From: Tepidamorphus sp.
GTDB taxonomy: Bacteria; Pseudomonadota; Alphaproteobacteria; Rhizobiales; Tepidamorphaceae
Length of the DNA stretch: 64,000 bases
NCBI GenBank assembly: GCA_028280885.1
Contig: JANQKY010000046.1
Location: 1 to 64,000 of the forward strand
Direction of reading: 5' to 3'
Each line of letters begins with the position of its first letter. The stretch's first letter is position 1. Positions 29,331 through 39,130 of the stretch are shown here, one piece after another. The position numbers and the translations under genes are program-made. The notes under the pieces were generated by a model. The model was not told the DNA's origin, did no database searches, and saw nothing but the letters and a program-made list of their open reading frames with translations.

Positions 29331-29539
29331 ACGACGCGCAGCGGAGAAAGCCGATACCATTTGACACAAATTGTAACGGGCCGGTTTAGCCTTCATTCAC
29401 CTAAATCCTGATTTTCCGGTGCCAATAGGGCTCTACGAGGGCCTGCCGGGCCCGGCAGGCGGCACGCTCCGGCCTTTACGCACGGGAATTGCCGTATAAG
29501 ACTGTTGGCGATGAGAGAGGGCATACGGGTTGGGACGCC

Positions 29540-30313
29540 ATGCGAGTTGAGATGCGCCTGATTGCCGGCCGGCTCGTCGCCGCGGCGCTGATGCTGGCCG
29601 GTCTTTCCGCCACCCTGCCGCCGGCACCGGCCGCCGCCGGCAATATCGCCGAACGGCGCATCCTCGGCTTTTCGCCGGACAAGAGCGTGTTCGCCTTCGA
29701 AACCTTCGGCATCCAGGACGGGTCCGGCTTTCCCTTCGCCACGATCTACGTGATCGACACGACGACGGATTCCTGGCTCGCCGGAACGCCGTTCCGGGTC
29801 CGCATCGAGGACGACACCGCGACGGTGGCCGATGCGCGCGCGCAGGTGCGCCAGCAGGCCGCCCCGGTGTTCAGCGCGATCGAACTGTCCGACAACTACA
29901 AGACGCTGGCCGCCAATCCGCTCGGGCAGATCGGCACCGACCCGCTCAGGCTCCGGTTCGGCGAGCCGCTGCCGGCAAATCCGCTGGCGGCGATGGCACC
30001 GCGCTATGCGGCGACGCTGGATGTCTACGCCACCGACGCGCCGGGGCGCGACTGTTCGATCCTCACCGACGGACCGCCCAAGGGCTTTCGGCTGTCGCTG
30101 CGCAACGCCGAGACGGATGCGGTCGCGGTCTTCCATGCCGATCAGGAAATCCCGCAGTCGCGCGGCTGCCCGATCGGCTACCGGATCGACAGCGTCATCG
30201 TTCCCGACGGCTATCCCGCGTCCAAGGCGGTCGTGCTGCTGAGCGTCTTCACGCCGGGTTTCGAGGGGCCGGACCGGACATTTCTGGCGGTTTCCGGTAG
30301 TTTGCCGCAGTAA
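29540..30313 (+). CDS. Predicted secreted protein, DUF2259 family
   Basis: A 257-residue protein with a signal peptide (RLIAGRLVAAALMLAGLSATLPPAPAAAG, cleavage after AAA near residue 35). The mature part begins NIAERRILGFSPDKSVFAFETFG, characteristic of DUF2259, a family of periplasmic proteins of unknown function. Two cysteines (DCSIL, RGCPIGY) could form a disulfide. The ATG at 29540 is preferred, placing the signal peptide at the true N terminus. No function can be assigned. Confidence 0.82.
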   Translation: MRVEMRLIAGRLVAAALMLAGLSATLPPAPAAAGNIAERRILGFSPDKSVFAFETFGIQDGSGFPFATIYVIDTTTDSWLAGTPFRVRIEDDTATVADARAQVRQQAAPVFSAIELSDNYKTLAANPLGQIGTDPLRLRFGEPLPANPLAAMAPRYAATLDVYATDAPGRDCSILTDGPPKGFRLSLRNAETDAVAVFHADQEIPQSRGCPIGYRIDSVIVPDGYPASKAVVLLSVFTPGFEGPDRTFLAVSGSLPQ

Positions 30314-30405
30314 ACGGTCCTATTTTAGGCTTATAGGAATGCGGTCGGGACATCGGTCCGACCGGTAAACGGGAGTGCGGCCCGCTGGCGGGGCCGTCTG
30401 TTGCA

Positions 30406-31155
30406 ATGATCCTGAGCGACGAGGAACTGGAGCGCTACGCCCGGCATATCGTGCTGCCGGAGGTCGGCGGGCCGGGCCAGCAGCGGCTTAAATCCGCCCG
30501 CGTGCTGGTGATCGGCGCCGGCGGCCTCGGCGCGCCCCTCCTGCACTATCTCGCCGCGGCGGGGGTGGGAACGCTCGGCATCGTCGACGACGACACCGTC
30601 TCGCTGTCCAACCTGCAGCGCCAGGTCATCCACGACACCGAGGCCGTCGGGACGCTGAAGGTCGACAGCGCCGCGGCCGCGCTCAAGCGCATCAACCCGC
30701 ATGTCGCGGTCGAACGCTATTCCGTCCGGCTGACGGCGGAGAACGCGCCGGGCCTGGTCTGTGGCTTCGACGTGGTGGCCGACGGATCGGACAATTTCGC
30801 GACCCGTTATGCCGCCGCCGATGCCTGTGCCATCTGGCGCCGGCCGCTGGTCAGCGCCGCGGTCGGCCGTTTCGACGGCTCGATCACCACGCTGAAGCCC
30901 TACGAGACGGGCGCGGACGGTCGTCCCAATCCCTCCTACCGGGACCTCTTCCCCGATCCGCCGCCCGACGGCACCCTGCCGACCTGCGCGGAGGCCGGCA
31001 TCCTGGGCGCGCTGACCGGCGTTCTCGGCACGATGATGGCGCTGGAGACGATCAAGCTGATCACCGGCGTCGGCGATCCGCTGATCGGCCGGCTGATGCT
31101 GTTCGACGGCCTGGCGATGCGCGTCGAGACGATCGGCTATGCCGGCGACCGGTAG
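30406..31155 (+). CDS. moeB: HesA/MoeB/ThiF-family adenylyltransferase
   Basis: An E1-like enzyme that adenylates the C terminus of a sulfur-carrier protein (MoaD or ThiS). The 249 residues show the ATP-binding VLVIGAGGLGAPLLHYLAAAGVG, DDDTVSLSNLQRQVIH, and the active-site PTCAEAG with Cys194. The second pair of zinc cysteines of E. coli MoeB is absent, as in many alphaproteobacterial members. Molybdopterin synthase activation is the likely role, thiamine synthesis an alternative. The TAG stop lies in the loop of a 12 bp hairpin. Confidence 0.9.
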   Translation: MILSDEELERYARHIVLPEVGGPGQQRLKSARVLVIGAGGLGAPLLHYLAAAGVGTLGIVDDDTVSLSNLQRQVIHDTEAVGTLKVDSAAAALKRINPHVAVERYSVRLTAENAPGLVCGFDVVADGSDNFATRYAAADACAIWRRPLVSAAVGRFDGSITTLKPYETGADGRPNPSYRDLFPDPPPDGTLPTCAEAGILGALTGVLGTMMALETIKLITGVGDPLIGRLMLFDGLAMRVETIGYAGDR

Positions 31156-31168
31156 GCCGGTCGCCGGC
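31141..31168. terminator. 12 bp hairpin spanning the moeB stop codon
   Basis: GCCGGCGACCGG (31141-31152), loop TAGG containing the stop codon, and CCGGTCGCCGGC (31157-31168) form a perfect stem between two convergent genes. No U-run follows on either strand, so it may act as a bidirectional 3'-end structure rather than a classic intrinsic terminator. Confidence 0.55.
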
Positions 31169-31195
31169 CGCTATCGATCAGCAGGCCAAAGAAGC

Positions 31196-31489
31196 CTATC
31201 CCTGCCAGCCGGGCGGGCACTCGACGACGACCCGGTTGCCGTACTGGTCATAGGCGTGACAGTAGCCCGGCCGGTTGGCGACCGCGCCGATGATCGAGCC
31301 GGCCGCACCGCCGACGGCGGCGCCGACAAGCGCGCCCTCGACCGACCCGCCGGCGATCGCGCCGACCACGGCTCCGGTTCCCGCGCCGATCGCGCCGCCG
31401 GTCAGGGCGCCGCGCTGCTGCTGGGAATTGCAGGCGCTTAACAGCATCAGGGAGGCGAGAGACATCGCGACGACAGCAAGTTTCCGCAT
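31196..31489 (-). CDS. Small glycine-zipper lipoprotein
   Basis: A 97-residue lipoprotein. The signal MRKLAVVAMSLASLMLLSAC gives lipidation at Cys20. A glycine-zipper region follows (ALTGGAIGAGTGAVVGAIAGG, then GAAVGGAAGSIIGAVANRPG), as in the SlyB/Rick_17kDa group, and a short Cys-containing tail CHAYDQYGNRVVVECPPGWQG. The ATG at 31489 is set by the signal peptide. It probably sits in the outer membrane and has a structural or stress role; the precise function is unknown. Confidence 0.85.
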   Translation of the reverse strand: MRKLAVVAMSLASLMLLSACNSQQQRGALTGGAIGAGTGAVVGAIAGGSVEGALVGAAVGGAAGSIIGAVANRPGYCHAYDQYGNRVVVECPPGWQG

Positions 31490-31630
31490 GAAACGATCTC
31501 CTGGCTGCGCGCGCGCCAACAGCGGTGCGACTTAAGGGGTCAAACGCAACCGATCGATGATCAGTAGCAAAACCGGTTAATTCTTGGCAAGCCGCGGGCT
31601 ATCGCACCGGTAAACGGTTGGTTTCGCCCC

Positions 31631-31933
31631 TCATCGCGACAGCCGTTGCGCGATGCCGAGATTGTAGTCGCGGATCCAGCCCGGAATGAGGAAGGCGTCT
31701 ATTACCCACCATATGGCCCAGACCGCCAGGAAGGCCCAGCCGATCAGGATATAGACCGTGACCGTGCCGATGCCCCACACGGCGAGCATGATCAGGCCGG
31801 AGAGGACGCGGCCGGCATACATCCGGTGGGCGCCGAGAAAGCCCAGAAAGAACCAGAGGATATAGGTGAGCACCGGCGACTTCGACATCGCGTCGTATTC
31901 CATCAGACGCTGGGACTCCGGTGTCTCGCTCAT
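31631..31933 (-). CDS. TM2 domain protein
   Basis: A 100-residue membrane protein with a TM2 domain (PF05154). The first helix is LTYILWFFLGFLGAHRMYAGR, with the typical GxxGxHRFY-like turn, and the second is MLAVWGIGTVTVYILIGWAFLAVWAIWWVIDAFLI. The ATG at 31933 gives MSETPESQRLMEYDAMSKSP; an upstream extension has no support. Function is unknown in bacteria. Confidence 0.85.
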   Translation of the reverse strand: MSETPESQRLMEYDAMSKSPVLTYILWFFLGFLGAHRMYAGRVLSGLIMLAVWGIGTVTVYILIGWAFLAVWAIWWVIDAFLIPGWIRDYNLGIAQRLSR

Positions 31934-32036
31934 CGTCGCCTCTGTGGTGTCGGGTGCGGTGAACTGCGGCAGGCACGCTTGCCGCCAAGATATGTGGTCG
32001 GCGTGACCGGCCCGCAAGGCCGCGAGACCATCGCGC

Positions 32037-33023
32037 CTACAGCATCGACGGCAGCACCCGGTCGGGCGGGCGGTGGCCGTCGGCGAAGGTCTTGATGTTG
32101 ATGATCACCTTCTCGCCCATGTCGATCCGGCTCTCGATGGTCGAGGAGCCCATATGCGGCAGCAGCACGACCTGATCGGACTTGGCGAGCTTCGGATTGA
32201 CCGAAGGCTCGTGCTCGAACACGTCGAGCCCGGCGCCGGCCAGCTCGCCGGCTTCCAGCATCCGGGCGAGCGCGTTCTCGTCGATCACCTCGCCGCGCGC
32301 GGTGTTGACCACATAGGCCTCCGGACGCAGCAGCTTCAGCCGACGCGCCGACAGCAGGTGGTAGGTCGCGGGCGTGTGCGGGCAGTGAACCGAGATGACG
32401 TCCATGCGCGCCAGCATCTGGTCGAGGCTGTCCCAATAGGTCGCCTCCAGCGCGTCCTCGACGTCACCGGGCACGCGGCGGCGGTTGTGATAGTGGATCT
32501 GCATGCCGAAGGCCTTGGCGCGCCGCGCGACCGCCTGGCCGATCCGGCCCATGCCGATGATGCCCAGCCGCTTGCCGTTGATGCGGTGGCCGAGCATCCA
32601 GGTCGGCGACCAGCCCTTCCAGCTGCCCTCGTCCATGACATGCACGCCCTCGGCGAGACGGCGCGGCACGGCGAGCATCAGCGCCATCGTCATGTCGGCG
32701 GTGTCCTCGGTCAGCACGCCCGGCGTGTTGGTGACCGCGATGCCGCGGGTCGTCGCCGTATCGACGTCGATATTGTCGACGCCGTTGCCGTAATTGGCGA
32801 TCAGCCTCAGATTGGGACCGGCCTGGCTGAGGATCGAGGAATCGATCCGGTCGGTCACCGTCGGCACCAGCACGTCGGCCTCGCGGACGGCGGCGACCAG
32901 GCCGGCATGGTCGAGCGGTCGATCCTCGATATTGAGGCGCGTGTCGAACAATTCGCGCATTCGGGTTTCGACCACGTCGGGCAGTTTGCGCGTGACGATC
33001 ACGAGCGGTCGCGACTTGGGCAT
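32037..33023 (-). CDS. D-2-hydroxyacid dehydrogenase, glyoxylate/hydroxypyruvate reductase type
   Basis: An NAD(P)H-dependent reductase of the D-2-hydroxyacid dehydrogenase family, 328 residues. The Rossmann motif is LGIIGMGRIGQAVARRAKAFG; the catalytic trio appears as Arg in NTARGEVIDENAL, Glu in GAGLDVFEHEP and His in LLPHMGSSTIESR. The sequence resembles GyaR/GhrB of alphaproteobacteria, which reduce glyoxylate or hydroxypyruvate. The exact substrate is inferred from similarity. Confidence 0.9.
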   Translation of the reverse strand: MPKSRPLVIVTRKLPDVVETRMRELFDTRLNIEDRPLDHAGLVAAVREADVLVPTVTDRIDSSILSQAGPNLRLIANYGNGVDNIDVDTATTRGIAVTNTPGVLTEDTADMTMALMLAVPRRLAEGVHVMDEGSWKGWSPTWMLGHRINGKRLGIIGMGRIGQAVARRAKAFGMQIHYHNRRRVPGDVEDALEATYWDSLDQMLARMDVISVHCPHTPATYHLLSARRLKLLRPEAYVVNTARGEVIDENALARMLEAGELAGAGLDVFEHEPSVNPKLAKSDQVVLLPHMGSSTIESRIDMGEKVIINIKTFADGHRPPDRVLPSML

Positions 33024-33258
33024 TGCCGGGTTTCCCCTCGTCTGGTGGCGCCATCCCGTATCCGGCCGGATTCACGCGTCATTTACCATGGCCGTGATAG
33101 AGGTCGGTTCAAGCGGCGCGGGCCTGAATTTCCGCTTTCTCTAGCAGACGGATTTTAGAAACACAAAGCGGATCGGTGCGTCCTTCGGTATGGTTGACAG
33201 GAAAACCGCGAAGCGGCTTAACGTTGCGCCGAACCCAACGGATCGCTTCGGAACGAAT

Positions 33259-33828
33259 ATGATCGAGACGACTTGGAGAGCGGGGCTTGCGACAACGCTG
33301 CTGTCGGCCCTGCTGCTCATGCTTGCCGGCGCGGCGACGATTCCCGCCCAGGTCGCCGCCAAAACGGACGACCCGGCTGCGGCCGCGCGAAAGACCGGAC
33401 CCAGCGGCCTGCCGCTGCCGCGCTTCGTCAGCCTGAAGTCGGACCGCATCAATGTCCGCGCCGGACCGGGGCAGGACCATCGCATCGCCTGGATCTTCGC
33501 CAAGGCCGGCCTGCCCGTCGAGATCATCGCCGAATATGACAACTGGCGGCGCATCCGCGACAGCGAGGGCGCGGAAGGCTGGGTGTTTCATTCGCTGCTG
33601 TCGGGCCGGCGCACCGCGCTGGTGGCGCCCTGGGCGACCGGCAAGACGGTGGGCATGCGCCGCGAACCCTCCAAGGAGGGCCCGCTGGCGGCCAAGGTCG
33701 AGCCTTATGTGCTCGTCGACGTCAGCGAATGCGATGGGGCCTGGTGTCGGGTCTCGGTGGAGAATGTCAGCGGCTGGATCCAGCAGAACATGCTGTGGGG
33801 CGTCTATCCGAAAGAGGCGCTGGATTAG
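33259..33828 (+). CDS. Exported SH3-domain protein
   Basis: A 189-residue exported protein. The signal peptide is TTLLSALLLMLAGAATIPAQVAA, followed by two bacterial SH3 modules: FVSLKSDRINVRAGPGQDHRIAWIF at about residues 55-110 and KTVGMRREPSKEGPLAAKVEP at about 120-180. Such proteins bind cell-wall or protein ligands in the periplasm. The ATG at 33259 is preferred because it places the signal peptide at the N terminus; an upstream ATG at 33190 adds 23 polar residues. Confidence 0.85.
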   Translation: MIETTWRAGLATTLLSALLLMLAGAATIPAQVAAKTDDPAAAARKTGPSGLPLPRFVSLKSDRINVRAGPGQDHRIAWIFAKAGLPVEIIAEYDNWRRIRDSEGAEGWVFHSLLSGRRTALVAPWATGKTVGMRREPSKEGPLAAKVEPYVLVDVSECDGAWCRVSVENVSGWIQQNMLWGVYPKEALD

Positions 33829-33944
33829 GGCATCGGACCGGGTGGCGGCCGATCGACGGTTGCACTTGCAGTTCGAGGTGGATTGGCCCCCCGGGAAAAG
33901 CCCGGCGATGACCTCGGTGGGAAGAGACGAGGCGAAAACCCCTC

Positions 33945-34398
33945 CCTCGTCATCCCGGAAGCCGCTTGCGGCTATCCGGGATCGGGGAACCCGGGCGTTT
34001 CGGAGACCCGTCGGCCTCGATGTCCGCACGCTCAGGGGCTCCCCGATCCCGGCTCTCCACTTCGTTTCGGCCGGGATGACGATTGAGAGGAGGGTGTACT
34101 TTCTCTTCTGCTGTCATGCCCGGACGTGTTCCACTACTGTCCGGCTTAGCGAGGACGGGGCTTTTTGTTTTCAGCCTGACCACCCTCTCGGAGGTCATCC
34201 CCGGACTTGTTCCGGGGATCCATGACCACCGCCGTTAGAATAATCGCTGGCGACTGTGTTCATGGATTGCCGGGACAAGCCCGGCAATGACGTCAGAACG
34301 GATGGGATACAGAGTGTGCGAAGACCCGACACCACCCTCTCAATCGCCATCCCGGAATTCGCGAAAGCGAATATCCGGGATCGGAGAGCCCGGGCGGT
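33945..34398. repeat. Repeat block B-A-B between SH3 gene and irr
   Basis: The 661 bp between 33829 and 34489 hold no gene. Family B copies lie at 33945-34089 and 34337-34398; a family A copy lies at 34112-34292, including CCACTACTGTCCGG and the GGATTGCCGGGACAAGCCCGGCAATGAC arm. The A copy is enclosed by the two B copies. Confidence 0.75.
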
Positions 34399-34489
34399 GA
34401 GGCGTTCCCTTGGTGGTGAAACCGGTGTCAACGTTTGAAAGGCCGCGGTTTGCCGGCGCCACCCCCGCGCGCCCCCGGAACAGTGCGCG

Positions 34490-34963
34490 TCAGCGCTTGC
34501 TGCGGCGGACCCGGACCACCACGTCGATATGGGTGATCTCCATGCCTTCCGGCGCGCGCGGCAGGCCGCTGACGACCAGGCCGCCGTCTTCGATATCGAC
34601 GAGCCGCTGCTCGTCCTCGACATAGAAATGATGATGGTCCGACGTGTTGGTGTCGAAATAGGACTTCGCCCCGTCGACCGCGACTTCCCGCAACAGGCCG
34701 GCCTGGGTGAACTGATGCAGCGTGTTGTAGACGGTTGCCAGCGACACCGGGACCGATTCCCTGACCGCCTGCTCGTGCAGCATCTCGGCGGTGACGTGCC
34801 GGTCGTTGCCGTCGAACAGCAGCGCCCCCAGAGACAGACGCTGGCGCGTCGGACGCAGACCCGCGGACCGCAGCCGTTCCGTGATATCCGGCTGTCCGGT
34901 TCCACGCGAATGAGCGGCCTGCCCTTCAGCGCCGGCGCTTGATCCCGATCGGATAGTATCCAT
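34490..34963 (-). CDS. irr: Irr, iron response regulator of the Fur superfamily
   Basis: A heme-responsive regulator of iron genes found in Hyphomicrobiales and neighbours. The 157 residues contain a winged helix (ITERLRSAGLRPTRQRLSLGALLF, LATVYNTLHQFTQAGLLRE) and SYFDTNTSDHHHFYVED, the histidine cluster typical of Irr rather than Fur. The N-terminal GCPWHD heme motif of Bradyrhizobium Irr is absent, as in most species. It is divergent from fabA, the usual neighbourhood. Confidence 0.94.
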   Translation of the reverse strand: MDTIRSGSSAGAEGQAAHSRGTGQPDITERLRSAGLRPTRQRLSLGALLFDGNDRHVTAEMLHEQAVRESVPVSLATVYNTLHQFTQAGLLREVAVDGAKSYFDTNTSDHHHFYVEDEQRLVDIEDGGLVVSGLPRAPEGMEITHIDVVVRVRRSKR

Positions 34964-35199
34964 GACGTCTGCCTAGGAATTGTTGCGATCAGAACCAATA
35001 TACGGCCCGGATCGCACTTCGGCAAGAACCTGTGGAGGGGCGGAAGCGCCAAATATGCCCCACTTTCGAGGGGCGGAAAGCTATGATAGGTAGGCGTAGG
35101 ACAGCACCGGATCGGCCGGGAGCCTTGGAATTGCGCGACGCTTGCGCGACGATCGGGTCCCGACCGCGAAGTCCGGCTGATACGAACAAATGACGAGCG

Positions 35200-35733
35200 A
35201 TGCGAATGACCGAACGGCGGTCCAGGTTTGACTTCGAGGATCTGCTGGCTTGCGCCCGCGGCGAACTGTTCGGCCCCGGCAATGCGCAGCTGCCGCTGCC
35301 GCCGATGCTGATGTTCGACCGGATTTCGAGCATATCGGAAGAAGGCGGCGAGCATGGCAAGGGCCAGATCCGCGCCGAATTGGATGTGCGCCCGGATCTC
35401 TGGTTCTTTCCCTGCCACTTCAAGGGCGATCCGGTCATGCCGGGCTGCCTGCAGCTCGACGCCCTGTGGCAGATGCTCGGGTTCTTTCTGGGCTGGTCGG
35501 GCGGCGAGGGCCGCGGCCGCGCCCTGTCGGCGGGTCAGATCAAGATCTCGGACATGATCCTGCCGACCGCGAAGGTGATCGAATACGGTGTCGACCTGAA
35601 ACGGGTGATCCGCCGCAAGCTGACGCTGGGCATCGGCGACGGCTGGCTGAAGGTCGACGGCGAGCCCGTCTTCCAGGCGCTCGACCTGCGCGTCGGCCTG
35701 TTCACGAGCGAACCGGCGGCCGAGTCGTCCTGA
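35200..35733 (+). CDS. fabA: FabA, 3-hydroxydecanoyl-ACP dehydratase/isomerase
   Basis: Introduces the double bond of unsaturated fatty acids by dehydrating 3-hydroxydecanoyl-ACP and isomerising it to the cis-3 form. The active-site stretch [23 protein letters not shown] contains the catalytic His and Asp. The 177 residues fit the family. It starts fabA-fabB-fabI. ATGs at 35200 and 35206 are both possible. A 14 bp imperfect duplication (AGTCGTCCTGACC/AGTCGTCCTAACG) covers the stop codon. Confidence 0.97.
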   Translation: MRMTERRSRFDFEDLLACARGELFGPGNAQLPLPPMLMFDRISSISEEGGEHGKGQIRAELDVRPDLWFFPCHFKGDPVMPGCLQLDALWQMLGFFLGWSGGEGRGRALSAGQIKISDMILPTAKVIEYGVDLKRVIRRKLTLGIGDGWLKVDGEPVFQALDLRVGLFTSEPAAESS

Positions 35734-35858
35734 CCAAGTCGTCCTAACGGGCGCCCATTGGCTGCGATGGCCCCCGAATGGGGCCGCGACGAGGCCAATG
35801 GAGGCGTGATCGCGATCGGGGACAGGGGCCGGCGATCGGGGACCACAAGGGGATTTCG

Positions 35859-37082
35859 ATGAAGCGCGTTGTAGTGACCGGCATGGGAATCGTGTCGAGC
35901 ATCGGCAACTCCACCCAGGAGGTGGTGGCGTCGCTGCGCGAGGCGCGGTCGGGTATCAGCACCGCCGAGGACTACACCAGGATCGGCTTCCGCTCGCAGG
36001 TGCACGGATCGCCGGATCTCGACGCCAGCGAGCTGGTCGACCGGCGGGCGATGCGGTTTCACGGCCGCGGCACCGCCTGGAACCATGTCGCCATGGATCA
36101 GGCGATCCGCGATTCCGGGCTTGAGCAAAGCGACATCAGCAACGAGCGGACCGGCCTGATCATGGGCTCCGGCGGCACCTCGACCAGGACGATCGTCGAG
36201 GCCGCCCGCACGGCCGAGGACCGGGGGCCGAAGCGCATCGGGCCGTTCGCGGTGCCCAAGGCGATGTCGTCGACGGCCTCGGCGACGCTGTCGACCTGGT
36301 TCAAGATCAAGGGCGTCAACTATTCGATCTCGTCGGCCTGCGCGACGTCGTCGCACTGTATCGGCAATGCCGCCCAGATGATCCAGTGGGGCAATCAGGA
36401 CGTGATGTTCGCCGGCGGCTGCGAGGATCTCGACTGGACCCTGTCCGTCCTGTTCGACGCGATGGGCGCGATGTCGTCGAAATACAACGACACGCCGGAA
36501 AAGGCCTCGCGGGCCTATGACGCCGACCGCGACGGCTTCGTCATCGCCGGCGGCGCGGGCGTGCTGGTGCTGGAGGAGCTCGAACACGCCAAGGCACGCG
36601 GCGCGCGCATCTATGGCGAGCTTGCCGGCTATGGCGTCACCTCGGACGGCGCCGACATGGTCGCCCCCTCCGGCGAGGGCGGCGAGCGCTGCATGCGCAT
36701 GGCCCTGTCGACGGTGAAGCAGCCGGTCGACTACATCAATCCGCACGCCACCTCGACGCCGGTCGGCGACGGGCCGGAAATCACCGCCATCCGCAACGTC
36801 TTCGGTTCGGGCGATAAATGCCCGCCGATCTCGGCGACCAAATCGCTGACCGGCCATTCGCAAGGGGCGGCCGGCGTGCAGGAAGCGATCTATTCCCTTT
36901 TGATGATGAATAACGGTTTTCTTTGCGAATCGGCGAATATCGAAACACTCGATCCGGAATTCGCCGATATGCCGATCCTGCGGGAACGGCGTGATAGTCA
37001 GGACATTAATTGCGTGCTGTCGAACAGTTTCGGCTTTGGCGGCACGAATGCGACTTTGGTGTTCAGCCGCCATGACGGCTGA
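35859..37082 (+). CDS. fabB: FabB, 3-oxoacyl-ACP synthase I
   Basis: Elongates unsaturated acyl-ACP with malonyl-ACP. The 407-residue thiolase fold shows the nucleophile in [14 protein letters not shown], and the two histidines in [11 protein letters not shown] and [13 protein letters not shown]. The N terminus [17 protein letters not shown] fixes the start at 35859, preceded by GGGGA. It lies 125 bp after fabA and 62 bp before fabI. Confidence 0.97.
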   Translation: MKRVVVTGMGIVSSIGNSTQEVVASLREARSGISTAEDYTRIGFRSQVHGSPDLDASELVDRRAMRFHGRGTAWNHVAMDQAIRDSGLEQSDISNERTGLIMGSGGTSTRTIVEAARTAEDRGPKRIGPFAVPKAMSSTASATLSTWFKIKGVNYSISSACATSSHCIGNAAQMIQWGNQDVMFAGGCEDLDWTLSVLFDAMGAMSSKYNDTPEKASRAYDADRDGFVIAGGAGVLVLEELEHAKARGARIYGELAGYGVTSDGADMVAPSGEGGERCMRMALSTVKQPVDYINPHATSTPVGDGPEITAIRNVFGSGDKCPPISATKSLTGHSQGAAGVQEAIYSLLMMNNGFLCESANIETLDPEFADMPILRERRDSQDINCVLSNSFGFGGTNATLVFSRHDG

Positions 37083-37144
37083 TGATTTTTCAAGACGGGC
37101 GGCCCCCCGCCCGACGATAGATGCCGGAAAGGCGGGAATCACGA

Positions 37145-37954
37145 ATGGGTAAGTCTCTGATGGCCGGCAAGCGCGGCCTGATCATGGGTGTTGCAAACGA
37201 TCATTCGATCGCCTGGGGCATCGCCAAGGCACTCGCCGCGCAGGGCGCCGAGCTTGCCTTCACCTATCAGGGCGACGCGTTCGGACGGCGGGTGCGGCCG
37301 CTTGCCGAATCGCTCGGCGCCGACCAGGTCTATCCTTGCGACGTCGAGGAGGCCGGCACGGTCGACGCGGTCTTCGAGGGACTGACGCAGCGCTGGGGAA
37401 CGATCGACTTCCTCGTCCATGCGGTCGCGTTTTCCGAGAAATCGGAGCTGAAGGGGCGCTACGCCGACACCAGCCGCGACAATTTCACGCGGACGATGCT
37501 GATCTCCTGCTTCTCCTTCACCGAGATCGCCAAACGCGCCTCGCAGGTGATGAATGGCGGCGGCAGCCTGCTGACGCTGACCTATGCGGGCTCCACGCGG
37601 GTGATGCCGAACTACAACGTGATGGGCGTCGCCAAGGCGGCGCTGGAGGCGAGCGTGCGCTATCTCGCCGCCGATTACGGGCCTGAAGGCATCCGGGTCA
37701 ACGCGATTTCGGCGGGCCCGGTGCGGACGCTTGCCGGCTCGGGCATTTCGGACGCCCGCCGCATGTATAATTTCCACGCCAGCCATTCGCCGCTGCGCCG
37801 GGCGACCAATCTCGACGATGTCGGCGGGTCGGCGCTCTATCTCCTCTCCGACCTGTCGTCGGGGGTGACCGGCGAGGTGCATTTCGTCGATTCCGGCTAT
37901 CACGTCGTGTCGATGCCGCATCCCGACGACATGAAGGCGGAAAACGGCGGATAG
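37145..37954 (+). CDS. fabI: FabI, enoyl-ACP reductase (NADH)
   Basis: Last reductive step of each fatty-acid elongation cycle and target of triclosan. The 269-residue short-chain dehydrogenase fold has LIMGVANDHSIAWGIAKALA for NADH, the catalytic Tyr and Lys in YNVMGVAKAALEAS, and VNAISAGPVRTLAGSGI. The ATG at 37145 begins MGKSLMAGKRGL, as in relatives. The TAG stop lies in the loop of a 7 bp hairpin, AACGGCG-GATAG-CGCCGTT (37943-37961). Confidence 0.97.
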   Translation: MGKSLMAGKRGLIMGVANDHSIAWGIAKALAAQGAELAFTYQGDAFGRRVRPLAESLGADQVYPCDVEEAGTVDAVFEGLTQRWGTIDFLVHAVAFSEKSELKGRYADTSRDNFTRTMLISCFSFTEIAKRASQVMNGGGSLLTLTYAGSTRVMPNYNVMGVAKAALEASVRYLAADYGPEGIRVNAISAGPVRTLAGSGISDARRMYNFHASHSPLRRATNLDDVGGSALYLLSDLSSGVTGEVHFVDSGYHVVSMPHPDDMKAENGG

Positions 37955-37961
37955 CGCCGTT
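37943..37961 (+). terminator. Hairpin over the fabI stop codon
   Basis: AACGGCG and CGCCGTT pair around GATAG, which includes the stop codon. It lacks a U-run. It lies between the convergent fabI and GGDEF genes, which are 24 bp apart. Confidence 0.4.
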
Positions 37962-37978
37962 CCGGTCCCCCTCTCGCG

Positions 37979-39040
37979 TCAGACGTCTTCGGCCTTCGGC
38001 AGCGGCCCGGTCGAGAAGATCAGCGGCTCGTCGCTGTCGTCGGGATCGCTCCAGGCCTCGACCCGGTTGCGACCGTTGTTCTTGGCCGTGTAGAGCGCCA
38101 TGTCGGCGCGATGCAGGATGGCCTCGAAGTCGCGGTCGCCGGCGGCGAAGACGGTGACGCCGAAGCTTGCCGTGGCATGGTCGCCGCCCAGCGCCGGCAT
38201 CGGCAGGCCGGCAATGGCGCCGCGCAGGCGTTCGGCGATCGACAATCCGTCCACCAGGTCCGTCCGCGGCGCGATGACGGCGAATTCCTCGCCGCCCAGC
38301 CGCGCGAAGGGGGTGTCGGCGCGCAGGTTGCGCTCGACGACGCCGGCGACCGTGCGCAGCACCGCATCGCCGGCGGCGTGTCCGTGGGTGTCGTTGATGC
38401 GCTTGAAGTGGTCGAGGTCGATGACGATCACCACGAAGGGCGGCCCGCTACGCCGCGCGTCGCTGATCAGCCGCTCGCCGATCCGCATCAGGGTGCGCCG
38501 GTTGGCGATACCGGTCAGCGCGTCCGTTTCGGCGGTTCGGGCGAGATCGGCCTTGGCCGATTCGGCCAGCATCAGGGCGCTGCGGATCTCGCGCATCAGC
38601 CGGCCGGCCTCGTCGTCATAGCCGGCGGGCAGGTCGGGGATGCGTCGTGTCGCGCGATAGGCGCTGAGCGCGGCGATCGACATCTGCAAGGGCTGCAGGG
38701 CGCCGCGCAGCGCGATCAGCATCAGGCCGATGCCGATCAGGTCGGCGCCGAGGATCAGGGCGACCATCAGCGGCGAGAGGCCGACCACGCCGCCGGTGGC
38801 AAGGCCCGCCGCCAGTAGAACCAGGATCAGCGGCGCGCAGGCGGCAAGCGAGCAGACCAGCATCAGCCGGCCGAGATAGCTCGCCGGCCAGGGCAGGCGG
38901 TTCAGCCAGTCATAAAACCGCAGCGATCCGGTCCCGGGACCGCCCGCGCTCTCCATTCCGGCGGGATGATGCATCTGCATGGTGCCGTTCCAGGTCAATC
39001 CGCCAATCCACACGGCCGTACTGCGCCGATCGGATACCAT
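37979..39040 (-). CDS. Membrane-bound diguanylate cyclase (GGDEF domain)
   Basis: Makes cyclic di-GMP from two GTP. Two transmembrane helices (LMLVCSLAACAPLILVLLAAG and LMVALILGADLIGIGLMLIAL) precede a HAMP-like linker and a GGDEF domain of about 160 residues. The active motif is RLGGEEFAVIAP, and NRRTLMRIGERLI and DLDHFKRINDTHGHAAGD are also intact. The inhibitory I-site position reads RADT instead of RxxD, so product inhibition may be lost. The start is uncertain: an ATG at 38980 would shorten the 353 residues by 20. Confidence 0.9.
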   Translation of the reverse strand: MVSDRRSTAVWIGGLTWNGTMQMHHPAGMESAGGPGTGSLRFYDWLNRLPWPASYLGRLMLVCSLAACAPLILVLLAAGLATGGVVGLSPLMVALILGADLIGIGLMLIALRGALQPLQMSIAALSAYRATRRIPDLPAGYDDEAGRLMREIRSALMLAESAKADLARTAETDALTGIANRRTLMRIGERLISDARRSGPPFVVIVIDLDHFKRINDTHGHAAGDAVLRTVAGVVERNLRADTPFARLGGEEFAVIAPRTDLVDGLSIAERLRGAIAGLPMPALGGDHATASFGVTVFAAGDRDFEAILHRADMALYTAKNNGRNRVEAWSDPDDSDEPLIFSTGPLPKAEDV

Positions 39041-39130
39041 TGGACGCCACGCCGCTTTCCGCCCGGTTTAGGCAAAGGCTACAATTTCACTCAGATCGCT
39101 AAGGCGTTGAACGCGCGCGAAAAGAAGGTC

